NCBI GenBank assembly: GCA_015501585.1 | Contig: JADNRY010000124.1 | Location: 116,163-180,162 of the forward strand | Reading direction: 5' to 3' | From: Rhodocollybia butyracea | Lineage: Eukaryota; Basidiomycota; Agaricomycetes; Agaricales; Omphalotaceae | DNA length: 64,000 nt | Shown: positions 52,102-63,036 of the stretch, piece after piece | Layout of the letters: each line of letters opens with the position of its first letter | How positions within the stretch are numbered: position 1 is the first letter of the stretch | The notes under the pieces: model-generated | Database searches by the model: none | Seen by the model: only the letters and a program-made list of their open reading frames with translations | Told to the model about the DNA's origin: nothing | Program-made: the position numbers and the translations under genes

Positions 52102-53599
52102 TTAGCGACGACTGCGAGTAGTCTGCGGGATGGCAAAGTCACGGGTGGTGGCAGCGAGGTATGCATCTCTAACGCGATCTGCCTCCGTGACTGAACGGTA
52201 GAAAGAAGAGTGTATGGCGCGCATCACTGCCTTTCTAGACCTGTCCACCGTCGACTTACCCCCCACAATAGACAAGAGGAACCTCCCAGCTTTGGCACGA
52301 GAAGGCGGAGTTGGACTGGACGGATCATGGTCCTTGGCAGTAGAGTGTTGGGAGGGCTCTGGGGAACCAGTGTTCCGTCGATGACCCTGCGCCTGGGTGT
52401 GATTGTCAGATTTATAGCTTTTATGGGCCTGCTGTAGCTCCTGCAGTTTATGAAAAATTTCAACGAAGCGCATAAATGCTTTAGCGTGATCTTGAAGTTC
52501 GACGGGAGTTCCCGGATCGATACTAGCATTATTTGAGCGCCCAAGGAGGGCCAGCAATGCCAACCGTTGAATGTCCAAAAAATGGTCCGTGTCCCGTTCG
52601 CGAAGTAGTGGCTGGATTTCTCGGGGATGCTGCCAATCTTCAAGAACTCTCAAAGCGTTCACGCAGACAGCAAACGGAGTAACATGAGATTTAAACTCGG
52701 GGAAGTTTGTGTATGGGCGAATAAAGACTTGGGGCGTCTGCGGGTGATAGACGAGGATGGGAGATTGTAAGTTGAAGTGGGGAGAGGGAAGAAGTCGATA
52801 CTTGTATCTTGTGCCATCCCACTGAATAAGAAGTGTAAGTCAAAGAGTGCGGTATACATGTTGAAGAGGTGCAAAAACGTACGAGTGCTCCAAAACCCTC
52901 CAGCTCACCTTTCCGCAGCTTACTCCACGGTCGGTGGCCTGGGTTCTTTACCAACTCGCTTCTGTAAGCGTTGAGATATTTCGTGACCAGGTTGATTACG
53001 TCTGTTGTGGGAAGGAAGAACAGGTGATACCAGTCTAAACTTCGGTGGATAGGAATGTAAACTGCAAGATAGTGAGTTATACGGCACAGAAAGAGGGACC
53101 CTATACATACGGGGCATGAGAAATAGGCGACTGTGAAGACATAGAGCGTTAAGTTGCATTCCGAGGCAGAACTCAATTGTTTCCAGCTGGGATAGAATAA
53201 TTTAGTGTTTAATGTAAACGAAGGAGGATAAGATTAGACAAAACTCACAATGTCACTCTTTTTAAACGCGCACTGCGGCACCAAGATGTGAGCAAATTCA
53301 TTGAGACGGGCAGAAAATGGGAAACGCGTTGCATGACAGTGATACATGGCGACCGAGACAAGCCAAGTCGCAAACCACCGCTTTGCTGTGGCAAAAGTTA
53401 CACCCTTTCGCCTCTCTGGAGTGGAGCTGTAGGAAAAGACGGAATGGCTATCTTCCTGGCCATCATCACAGGAGTCCTCAAGTTGACATAGGAAATCATC
53501 ATCGGGATGCAGGACTTCAGGGCGATTCGAAAAAATAGATGGATCCGATAGATCTGTCGACAAGCTAAGCGCGTTCATAGCTTGCGTCAAGTGCGCCAT
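52102..53599 (-). CDS. Intact four-exon gene, 441 aa, unknown function
   Basis: Exons 53249-53599, 53111-53186, 52883-53061 and 52821-52102 join in phase with GT/AG introns of 59-62 and 49 bp; the total is 1,326 bp with a single stop. The start ATG at 53599 opens MAHLTQAMNALSLSTDL; an upstream in-frame codon exists but this ATG is the better start. The N-terminal part is acidic (PDDDFLCQLEDSCDDGQED). A central globular part follows (KRWFATWLVSVAMYHCHATR, FPFSARLNEFAHILVPQ, RSLDWYHLFFLP), then a Ser/Pro/His-rich linker and a basic C-terminus (ATTRDFAIPQTTRSRR). I do not recognise the family. No lesions are visible, so this is the best candidate for a functional host gene in the window. Confidence 0.8.
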
Positions 53600-53832
53600 G
53601 GTGGTTGAAAGAGAGCTTTGTTTATCACGTGCATATGTCACAGTGTGTTACAGTTGTAGCGTGTTGTGCTGTCGGACCGCTTTAACTTGGCTTTAACTAC
53701 ACAGTCTTCTCTTATCTCAACGAAATGCGACCTTTAAATTTCAACCTCAGCTTCCATTCGTAAGCTTACACACTTCCCTTAATACTCTATCTCCCTTATA
53801 TTATTAAATTCCCAGCAACAGGCATAAGAAAC

Positions 53833-54181
53833 ATGATAGTAATACCACAACCACAGCAGCCAAAGATGTGCAGACCAGGCAAGTGATTAATGTTTTGATA
53901 TAGTCATATTCAATCGTTGATATCGTTGACTAACTTTTACTGTTCTATGTAGTGAAACGCCTTTAATATGCAATAGTACTCCAAATCTAACCGGTAAACC
54001 TTCGTTCACCCGATCCCCAGCGACACCATGTAACGAGGACTTTCGCCGTGAATTTGATTACGATTTATTCACGCGCTGGCAACCAAATCTTCCCCTTATT
54101 GTGATCTCTCCCCCACCTCTTACGCCTCTGGAAGAAATTTTACTGGAGAGACGTCTCCTCCGTAGTGATGGCAGAGCTTGA
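53833..54181 (+). CDS. Small two-exon gene, 92 aa
   Basis: Exon 1 53833-53882 (MIVIPQPQQPKMCRPG) joins exon 2 53953-54181 in phase across a 70-bp GT/AG intron. Exon 2 reads STPNLTGKPSFTRSPATPCN, EDFRREFDYDLFTRWQPNLP and LTPLEEILLERRLLRSDGRA, ending TGA. It is divergent from the 441-aa gene and shares its upstream region. The central FDYDLFTRW segment looks folded and the rest Pro-rich. Family unknown. Confidence 0.55.
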
Positions 54182-55048
54182 GTGATGACGTAACATTTGA
54201 TCTTCTTTGTAGATATCATTGTAAACTCAATGCTTTATTTCACTGCTTATCAGAAGTAGCCCGTCTCTGTATTCTGTCTTTGTCCTGTCAATGTCAATGC
54301 AGTCAACTTTACTCATTCTGAAGGTCATCACTGTGAGAGTGAAACATTTTTCTGATCATGCCGTGTGTGAGCGATAGACTTCGATCCCAATAGAAGGTGA
54401 CAACCTTATCAGCGGGATTTACGGGGGGCGCGCAAACGGGGGCAGAAACCCTCTCCTTTATTCTAAGTACGGTAGCTAATATATATAGGAAAGACGGGGA
54501 CACACCTCTCCGTCCCTCTTTCCTACAACTCCAACTACCAAGGCAAATCCGGACAAATTCGGCTTATTACGGGATATACATCCTTGCTGTGCATCGCGCT
54601 CTCACTGAACTTGACGATCGTATTTACGAACTCGTCCCCGCAGCTGTGCGAGATTTTAATTTCCAGTGGAGTCGACGTAGTAGTTGCAAGACAATTCCCT
54701 AGGAATGCTGATAGAGCTCAGCTAGAGCGAGCTGTGTTCCAAGCGAGGGATAGGAAATGTTCGACTTAGGTATATCATGCCCGTGAATCAAGAAACACAA
54801 TTCTGGCTTCCGTTTCCCTTCTAGTCAGACGCGGATACTATATAGCATTCTACGACCGTATTTCCACCATCCATATCCACCCATCCATCCATCGCTCACG
54901 GACACATCACTCACCTCACTCACCCTCTTCCCCAACCTTCGTTACTCATGGTGTCTCCTACCTCGCTGCACCTACATTTCATTTTTTGACACGCAATACA
55001 GGGAACGCGGCGCCGCTATAGATATGTGAAAATCCCCTAGGGCTAGTT
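54182..55048. other. No gene recognised
   Basis: Frames at 54397-54770 overlap without motifs. A CCATCCATCC microsatellite sits at about 54870-54895. Confidence 0.45.
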
Positions 55049-55617
55049 ATGCAGTATCGCTTCAATAAAGAGAAGGGGACTGAGGCAGTGTTCAAGCGCG
55101 TTGCTCAGCTTCAAGACGAGTTTGCTGGTGTCTGCATATGCCATTCTGTGATAAACCAGGGATCTTGTTGTCGAGACACGTATCACTGCTCTGGACCTCT
55201 GTCCGGAGAGTATAGGAGCTATTACGTCCACTTCCGCCAGGTTATGAAGACGCCTCCAAGTATATGTGTTTTCTGCTACTGTCCTTCGACCAAGAGTGGG
55301 GAGCCACATTCAAGCACCCTGCTGGGGAGATCAAGGGTCACCGCTGCGGGGGCGGGGAGAATCAAGGTCTTTATCGGGGTCTTGTTTACATTGCCTTCCG
55401 ATGTTCTCCTCTCCGTAGAGCCATTTTCGAGCGGCGTGGGGGTGTCACACTCGCCGATAAGTTTGTTTTGACAGTGGACTGGGTTCGCTGGTTGGCCATG
55501 CCTGCGTCAAACGGCTTTACCCGGCTGGTCAATTACTTTGTCATCGTTTGGGCATTTCTGGAGATGTGGAATGCCAAGGGGCTTCCGAAAGATCCGTTGG
55601 CCCTTGACGGTGAGTGA
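55049..55617 (+). pseudogene. Fragment resembling the C-terminus of mushroom RecQ-like helicases
   Basis: The first frame reads CICHSVINQGSCCRDTYHCS then YRSYYVHFRQVMKTPPSICV and FCYCPSTKSGEPH, a Cys/His pattern like the zinc-binding tail of abundant Agaricomycete RecQ-like proteins. A one-base shift near 55300 leads into HPAGEIKGHRC, YIAFRCSPLRRAIF, FVLTVDWVRWLAMPASNGFT and LVNYFVIVWAFLEMWN, the usual end of that family. The helicase core is absent. The frameshift and truncation make it a pseudogene. Family call from memory. Confidence 0.5.
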
Positions 55618-56580
55618 TTCCGATCTCCCTCTTGTTGCTTAGTTGACTTGCCGTTGTAGACGTCGAGAACGACCCTCCGCTTTTCAGCGCGCTCGCTAGT
55701 CTTTGTATTTGATATGTTGTACTCATTCTGCTAACGCTTACTTCATGCGTTTCACCTCACGCTTATTCGTGCTCGCTTGCTCCTACTTTAAGACCTGAAA
55801 GTTCTGTATCGCTTTCTGTACTTGCTCTGTTCGCTTGAACCTCTTGCTCTTTGATGCTCTTTGACGGCTTGTAATATTTCTTATCGCTTGTTTATACGCC
55901 TAAAATATGTGTAAATAACTACTCAGCTACAAAACGTGTTGTACTTGCTATTAACTGAATTTTTACTTGAGATATTACTTGTTGTGTGAGGAAGAACATC
56001 CGCTATTAAATGCTCCAAAATTAAAACATTATATATGGCAATGTTGTTCTTGCTATTGAACGGATGTTTACACGCTGTGTGCGAGGAAGAGCATCGAAAA
56101 TATAGAGTTCCATTATCTATGGCCAGAGCAAGTCTTCTTCTGTCCCACGAATTTTCCGTTTTTCGACTTCCTTCTCTTGTGTTGTTTCGCGGAAGCTTTC
56201 GAATGCTCTCGTCCTTCTGTAACTTGCCCCAGGATCCTGTCGTCCCCACCGATGTATCGTCAAAGAGGCATCTCACTCTTCCTTTGACTCTGCTATCCCC
56301 CTTGACCAACACGGTCCTACGCCTTTCATCAGTCCCTTTCCCAGCCCTCCCCTACAATATAAGGATCCTTGTAAACTGTCGAATACCCCAGTACCAAATC
56401 TTGGTAGGGTTGGGGATACGCATACGCGCGTAAGGAGTTTTATTACCTGTTCGAGGGAAGGACTGGCTTCGATTGCATGTCCCGGGCACCAACCCGGGCT
56501 TTACAGCAAACAGGTTTGCCTCACTATCAGCCTTATAGGAGTTGTGAGCAGTTATGATTGCTGGCAAAAGGGGGAGGAGA
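55618..56580. other. No gene recognised
   Basis: About 960 bp with overlapping short frames and no family motif. Confidence 0.45.
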
Positions 56581-57610
56581 TTTGTGCGTGTTGGTGGTGC
56601 GTGATGGTGCGTGCATGCGTGTTGGTGCATGTAGCATAAGTACGTGTTACTATATGTTTGGTGCGTGTTTGGTTCGTTAGTGTTGCTAAGTTAACCTTTT
56701 CAAGGTAAAATAAGGGCTTTCTATGGCTCAATGACTTGTATGTCATTGTAGGTAGGTCTATTAGAAGCCACTATGTATACAACTCTAAGATCCTCCCCAA
56801 ATTCATAAGAATAAATACTTTTTGTACTTCGTATACACGCAGCAGACACGCACCTGTTGACACGCACCACGCACTGACACGCACCCGTCACGTACCATTT
56901 TCACGCACGCGTGTCAGCCCAGCACGCACCGTACTCAACACGCACTCATGTGCACGCACCTATTTTACATTGCACGCACGCACGCACCATTGGTCACATG
57001 TCACACTTTATTTTTATAATGACTACTAGAGACATACCTTACTGTTAATTATATGAATCTTGGATGTATTTACTACCAGTGTATCTAGGGCTGCCTGTAT
57101 AATCACAGTTTACTCGCTACTTCAAGGTTTAAAGGCTGCATTTTCATGGGGCACTGCACACTAATTTGTAATCTTCAGGTCGGGAGTCGGGACCCATATG
57201 CGCGTTGCAGTCAGACGTGTTCGGGTACATCGGGACGTCGGGAGTTGGTCGCGCTGTTCTTTGCAGTCAGAACTGGTTTTTTTTTTGGTTCCGATTATTG
57301 ATAGGACTGATGGCTGTACACATTTTGGCCTCCTTTATTTGGCAGGGACTGAGGAAATTGGGATAGTTACCACAGCACACACTCCCTTAGCTTAGATATA
57401 AATGCTATAAAGCAGAAATACTCATAAGCAAACAGGCAGAAGATTATAAGTAAATACAAAGTCACAAACACGTATGTCACGCTCACGCACTATATACGCT
57501 GACACGCACGCACGCACTTTGGCAGCATGCACCTAGAAACACGGACACGCACCTGCTTATGCATGTCATAGATGACACGCACTCACGCACCGACTACACG
57601 CACAATTCTA
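56581..57610. repeat. Clusters of CACGCAC/GTGCGTG, likely a non-autonomous transposon
   Basis: GTGCGTG-type words cluster at 56583-56675, and the complementary CACGCAC words at 56835-57003 and 57470-57605, more than 20 copies in all, around an AT-rich middle. Motif arrays in opposite orientation near the two ends are what transposase-binding subterminal repeats of hAT or CACTA elements look like. Candidate outer ends with TAGGGT occur near 56406 and 57650 (complement), but no target duplication could be confirmed and no transposase is present. Confidence 0.5.
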
Positions 57611-57996
57611 CGTGCCCCTGGCAAAATACTCTCTTCCAAGCAGCGTTACCCTAGTCATGTACGGAGTTGGCAAGCATACATTCGCCACCTCTGTATTTTA
57701 CTAAAAAAAGTCAGCCAAGTCTGCCGCATTAAGATGAGGGGTGCAGGTTTGTGGCCCTGAGATTATTGAGGGGGATTTAAACAGTGGATGTACTACAATG
57801 TTCGTGTTCTGAATCGCATTTAAAACCAAATGCTGCGGACGAAGAAAGCGCGGTAGTCACTAGGACCACAACTGACCACAAGATCTTGTCTCCCTGGTGA
57901 GTGGTCCTGCTTTGATTCCGTACGTGGAATATCGCATCGCCATCTAAAGATGGATGAGGAAGGTATGAATGGGGGCACATGTGAGAGTCTATGCTC
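57611..57996. other. Intergenic
   Basis: A minus-strand frame 57777-57980 ends in a hydrophobic run (ILWSVVVLVTTALSSSAAFG). No gene can be supported. Confidence 0.4.
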
Positions 57997-58251
57997 CTAG
58001 CCTCGTCCCAGAACTTCAGGAAAAACGCCTCGAATTTTTTGTTGTGGACAATCGGCGGATATGATGCCTATGAGGAATGAGAGGGAGGGAGGGGAGATCA
58101 CTCGGAAATCAAGACCGGCAGGATCAAGTTCGGTTGCGAAGAGGGTTGTTAAGAGGATTGTCGAGTGGGAGGAAAAGCTCAAACGGAAATTGAATGGGAT
58201 GGGGTGTATATTGGCCAGTGAGGATGTCAAAGAAGCCAAATTAATCAGCAA
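57997..58251 (-). repeat. Family A/B repeat, third copy
   Basis: The minus-strand frame reads LANIHPIPFNFRLSF then TLFATELDPAGLDFRVIS and IRGVFPEVLGRG, matching the blocks at 44570-44700 and 44940-45150 in order. It suggests a decayed small gene family. Confidence 0.4.
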
Positions 58252-58452
58252 TCAACTCGCGTTTGACCATTTCGAGAATAACCTATCTTCTTCGCCAGCT
58301 ACTCTGGCTTATACGCCCAGACTTCTACCCACAGCGCCTTTGGCGCACTAATCGGCTGTAATCCACCCTCCTCCTCATTTCTTCTCCTGCATACACAATT
58401 CCTCTACAAGCGTCACTCGAAGCACATAAGCCGTGTCTCTGGGCCGTTACTC

Positions 58453-59007
58453 GTGGCGAACATGGGTGATTTGGCTTTATCGGAAGTTGGGGCTGAGTAT
58501 CGGAAGTCGGAAGAAGGTGTACGTTTGACTTTTCGTATCCTCAAAGTAAGTAAGTTTGGTATATTCTTGCTGATGTTGCCCTCCATGTCTTCCGATGTAT
58601 TTCCGTCTCTTCTACCTGACTCTCTCTCTCCCTCCTGTTAAGAACAACCGGCACCAGGACTTTTGTACTCCACAGCACATCTTAGGCTGGATAATTCGTA
58701 CTTCCGAGGCAGTAGCTGTACTCAATAATGGACCGCGTCAAGGAGATCCGGTTTTCTCATGTTGCTAGTACGATTCTTTCTCAGTTTACCAGAGGTTTAA
58801 TTAAAATATCCTGCCTCAGGCTTGAAGTATGTTTTTCATTCTGCTTCTTTCAAAATTTGCATCATCCCACATTTACAGAGCTCCAGCAAGCGTAACCTTG
58901 GGGTAATCAACCACCATCATAAGCATCTGCAGCAATGGCTTTCCGAACAAGATGTAATTCATACTGGGACATCGGAAGAATTAGGACAGTATCGGCAGAA
59001 CAAGTAA
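58453..59007 (+). CDS. Possible spliced hypothetical gene
   Basis: The first exon frame (MGDLALSEVGAEYRKSEEGV) ends at a GTAAGTAAG donor near 58547. A frame near 58727 (MDRVKEIRFSHVASTILSQF) ends at a GTATGT donor at about 58828 and joins in phase an exon after ACAG at about 58880 (SSSKRNLGVINHHHKHLQQW to EELGQYRQNK), stop at 59007. The middle connection is unclear. Unknown family. Confidence 0.35.
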
Positions 59008-59465
59008 TGTTCTGGAATCTATGCCTACTACTAATCCGGCGGATGTATACGTATAGCATGAATTATACCACAATCAGGTATTACTATATTGACAGTGCTC
59101 TTTGCTACTCTATTCGTTTCTCTGCTGTGTTACTTTAAAGTTCAGTCTGAAAAGGACAGTATTCTCTCAGTCAAGTGGTAGGTCTATAGCCACTTTTGTG
59201 GTTTTGTTTTTGGGTGAATAACACTTCTACAAACTCATATTTATCCTCCTGCGTGGCTGAATGATCTGTGCCTGGTTCTGCGCGCGTTGCGCTGTGCACC
59301 ACGGATGTCCAAGTTGTGCATGTTGACAAGCTCGGGCTGCTTGTGAATGAAGGAGTCAAGTTGACGTGCTGGGCATCTCTCACTAATGATGTTCAAGTGG
59401 CAGTCTGAGTCCATCTCCTATGTAACAGGATCAACTACAATTCACAGGGGAACAGTGTCCCACGC
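59008..59465. other. No gene recognised
   Basis: May contain further decayed LINE sequence upstream of the fragment at 59466; no motif readable. Confidence 0.4.
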
Positions 59466-59880
59466 ATGGGAGCTTTGCAGCTCGAACCATACATCCATGT
59501 TATCGTCCCAAAGCATCGCCATGCCTTCACCCCGCTGGTGACCTCTGGTCATGCTCTGTCAGTGGAGCGCCTACGCTATGACGAACAGTATAGACCACAC
59601 ATCCCGCGGAAGCTCAAGCTGTGCCGATTCTGCAGGCTGGCAGTAGAGGACGAGTGTCATGTATTGCTAGGCTGCAAAGGTCACCTAGGATTGGTGTACG
59701 TGTGACATCGATTCATACTGGATCAAGTACTGGATATAGAGGTATTAGCACCAGATTTACTGAGGGCTCGACAGGGCCTATCCAACTATGGTTTCCTCTG
59801 TGGATTTCTGCTTGATTGTCAGGGTATCTTCTTGGGTCAGGAGCCTTATATCCCCGACCCAGACCTACATGCTACATAGC
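59466..59880 (+). pseudogene. 3' end of a non-LTR retrotransposon (LINE) ORF2, decayed
   Basis: The first frame reads HRHAFTPLVTSGHALSVERL, RYRPHIPRKLKLCRFCRLAV, EDECHVLLGCKGH, the C-terminal Cys/His (CxxC...H...C) region typical of fungal LINE ORF2. After a frame change the relic continues IEVLAPDLLRARQGLSNYGF then LLDCQGIFLGQEPYIPDPDL to a stop at about 59880. RT and endonuclease parts are missing, as expected for a 5'-truncated LINE copy. Confidence 0.6.
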
Positions 59881-60420
59881 TTGAATATGAATTTTATGCT
59901 TTTTGAATATTGAATATGTATTGAATATGCACTTGACGGTACGGTACTCATGTGCGCAGCGGGCTCCGAGTCTGTGCGCCAGGGTGATTGGGTTCATGCT
60001 GCCACAGCAGAGTTGAGTGCATGCATCTGCGACATGTTGGAGACGATGGAATCAGCTGAGCAATTGATTTACTTGCCGAAGTTTCTCCTGCGGTGTCGGT
60101 TGTTTATTTTCCCCCCGGAGTGCACGCCGTGCGGGATATTATCTGATATTATCTATTTATCCTTGTGTTTTACTTTATGTTTTATGTATATTACTCTGTA
60201 TATTTCTCCGTAGCTGTAGTCTATTCAAGGTAGCTTACAATACGATTTTCCCTTGCGCGTTTGCTAGGGCTCACTTGCTATAGACCGGAGTGAACTTAGA
60301 GCTTATTCGACGTCTTCCTTAATTCACTCCAACACGACACACATGGCGCAGTGTGTGTTGCCCCTGCCCCGGCTGTCCCTAAATGGGACCGCGCTGGTTC
60401 TTACGTCCTTCCTTCCATCT
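59881..60420. other. No gene recognised
   Basis: Contains an open plus-strand frame 59950-60213 ending in a hydrophobic tail; no family. Ends at the CACTA insertion. Confidence 0.4.
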
Positions 60421-60713
60421 CACTGCGGCAGCGTCAAAAAATATCCGGCGAAATTATTGCCGAAATTATTGCTGTAATTGCTTACCTTTTTCGATAGAGA
60501 TTTCGCGTGTAAATCTTTGATAATTTCGGCTGAAAAATATACTGTAATTGATTATGTTTTTCAATCCGAATTTCACCGGTAATCTGTTATCTATTTCGTC
60601 CGAAAAAGATAATGAAATTCCTTATCTATTTCATTAAAAATTTCGCTCGAAATTATTACAAGGTAATAACTGGCCAAGAACTGGGAGGGTCGGTCATGTG
60701 ATGCATCTGACAA
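60421..60713 (+). repeat. Left terminal inverted repeat of the CACTA element
   Basis: Pairs with 62094-62289 plus 62975-63036 read on the other strand. Rich in GAAATTATT/TTTCG words, possibly repeated transposase sites. Confidence 0.85.
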
Positions 60714-61964
60714 GATTTCCTGTCTTTGAACGCGACTTATCCTTAGCGCCGCTCTCGCGGCAATCCCCGACTCCAGTGCAACTCACCAGCTACAGTCCGC
60801 TTGCCCCATTATCATATTAATATCTCTACGGCAAGTGTCATAGCAGTAGGTGGATGAGCGAACGTGGCCGAGACTCGAGTAGCTACCAAGTTTATTTTGG
60901 TCCGAAATCCGCTCCTCATTCTTTGTGCTTATGTTCATCACTCAACATTGTCGCACTATCTCTTTGTGTCCGTTGACCGTAAAGGAAGTTAGCTTTTATA
61001 ATATCAGCACAGGACGTCTCCTATGATGGACTTTCCTGAATGTTGTCCTCCGATCTTGCCTCCGATGACTCATGTTCCATGGCTAGCCAACAACCCCTAC
61101 CAGTGAAAGGCTCAGCGGCGGCACTGCCACTGAAAGCACTGGTGGTTGGGGTTGTCCCACTTCATGATGGCTCTTGCAGAGTTTCTTACCAAACTGTAGA
61201 GTGTGTAGACAGACAGAATCAGGTAGATATTCAGCACCCAAGACTAAAATCAACTTCCACTTGGACTAATGGTTATAATTTCTTTCACTCATGGTCAGCT
61301 TTATCACTTTCAGTTTTACCAAAGTGTGTGGAACGTCATTGACTCCAGCTCAGTAGTTCCAGATGCCACTTATTCATCAAGCGCATATGCTTCATCCTTG
61401 ACCCCTTCCGCCTCATCAATTTCTTGAGGTGTGTCTCCTTCAGACTTCAGCAATACTGCTTTCAGCATATTATACAACAAATCCTACAGAGTTTCCACCA
61501 ATCAGCTGTTGAATCTTTTTTAAGTATGTCTGAAGCAAGTCTGAAGTATGTTCTCGGAAAGAACGTGGGTCATTACTGGAACTGACGTTAGTACTGCTTT
61601 CATCAACACAGGCAACAGTGAATTTCTAAACTCATGTTCATGGGTTGTAACGGCATGCTTGAAAATATTCGGCCCCTTTTACTGATTGGTTCAAGATTGG
61701 TTACTGAGCGGTTTTAGTTGAAGCACATGAAAGTGCATGGATTGTTATATGGGGATTGTACATGTACAATGTAGTGATTTAAATTGACAAAATTATTCAT
61801 TGATATTCTAGACATCGTCGTCGGTTGAACATTCAACAGCAGGATATACGCGTGAAAACGCCTAAACGCGCGTCGTTTCAAATTTGTGGAGCTTAAAGTA
61901 ACGTGATGAGAAACTATTTCCTTTAGTTACAAAAAAAAAGTTTTTTTTGGCTCGATCGCGGGGT

Positions 61965-62001
61965 ACAAGACCCTCTCTTCCCTTCGGTCAGAGTCGGGGA
62001 T
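61965..62001 (+). repeat. Exact 37-bp motif, copy 2
   Basis: Identical to 18888-18924; here inside the CACTA interior. Confidence 0.85.
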
Positions 62002-62093
62002 GGGATCCTGTACATGCATGGCTGCACTAGTCACACCCAGACATAAAATTGCTACACCTCTGTCCAGTTCTGCTCTCACATTCACTTAAAGTA

Positions 62094-63036
62094 TTGTCAG
62101 ATGCATCACATGACCGAGCCTCCCAGTTCTTGGCCAGTTATTACCTTGTAATAATTTCGAGCGAAATTTTTAATGAAATAGATAACAGATTACCGGTGAA
62201 ATTCGGATTGAAAAACATAATCAATTACAGTATATTTTTCAGCCGAAATTATCAAAGATTTACCCGCGAAATCTCTATCGAAAAAGGTACAGTCATCTAT
62301 GACCATTTGGGATGCCATGGTCATTTGGGACAAGTCAAATTATCACACGAAAGATGTACATATCAGCCTCGGAAATCTGGTCACTGTGAAGAAATAAACA
62401 ATACCTTCAATCTGTATGAAACTTTCCAGGGATAAGTCGAGAGGTTTCATTGGAAGGAAGTCGAAAGTGGTATTTGGGACGCGTGACCAATTTAAATCAG
62501 ACAATTACACTAGCTATGTATCTCAAGGTGTCACAGAAATTGGCTATATCAGAAACAATACTTGAAACTATGGATTCTGAACCTTACTTGGAGTGCGTAG
62601 TCACTGATTCCTCGATAGTTTGAAGAACTGTGGAATCAGCGGAAGAGGCCGTCACATCGCAATCCCAAAAGGGGAAGTGATAACGGAGAGGCAATTCATC
62701 CTGATTGTTTCCGTACCTAAATATAGCTTATCTTCCAATCTTATCAGCGTGAGCTGTCACATCCCAAATGCTCATTTTTTATTGATAACAAACTTTTCTG
62801 CTGATTTTACTCTGGCACAACTGTTATATTCCGATATCCATCAGAAGTGAGCAAACATCTTCTATCATACCTACTCTACATGCCTAGTATCAAAAAAGCA
62901 TGGATTCAGTACAGTAACATATTAATTTTCCATGAGAAAGATTTGAGTGTCCCAAATGGCCATAGATGACTGTAAGCAATTACAGCAATAATTTCGGCAA
63001 TAATTTCGCCCGATATTTTTTGACGCTGGCGTAGTG
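62094..63036 (-). repeat. Right terminal inverted repeat, split by a MITE
   Basis: 196 bp (62094-62289) and the outer part (62975-63036) form one inverted copy of the left repeat once the MITE and one TA are removed. The lengths match exactly after allowing for the 35-bp deletion. Confidence 0.85.
62290..62972. mobile_element. Tc1/mariner-type MITE, 683 bp
   Basis: Starts CAGTCATCTATGACC and ends with the complement of CAGTCATCTATGGCC; about 25 bp of inverted repeat with one mismatch. TA flanks both ends (62288-62289 and 62973-62974), the target duplication of Tc1/mariner elements. No transposase ORF. Excising it with one TA restores the CACTA inverted repeat exactly, which proves the insertion order. 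Confidence 0.88.

Larger units (their letters stand above)
60421..63036. mobile_element. Non-autonomous CACTA (CMC/EnSpm-type) DNA transposon, 2,616 bp
   Basis: Ends are CACTGCGGCAGCGTC at 60421 and the complement of CACTACGCCAGCGTC at 63036. TCT stands directly outside both ends (60418-60420 and 63037-63039), the 3-bp target duplication expected for CACTA elements. The terminal inverted repeats run about 293 bp (60421-60713 with 62094-63036), counted without the inserted MITE at 62290-62972. The right repeat lacks 35 bp between two TATCTATTTC words present in the left repeat. The 1.38-kb interior has no transposase; only a weak frame at 61040-61342. It carries the 37-bp motif at 61965. Confidence 0.88.

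Noticed and set aside
56435..56530. Possible tRNA near 56.48 kb
   Set aside because: Only a poor box B-like word is present; no box A at the right spacing and no cloverleaf stems.
62049..62435. 128-codon plus-strand frame
   Set aside because: It runs from the CACTA interior through its inverted repeat into the MITE, so it is a chance chimera.
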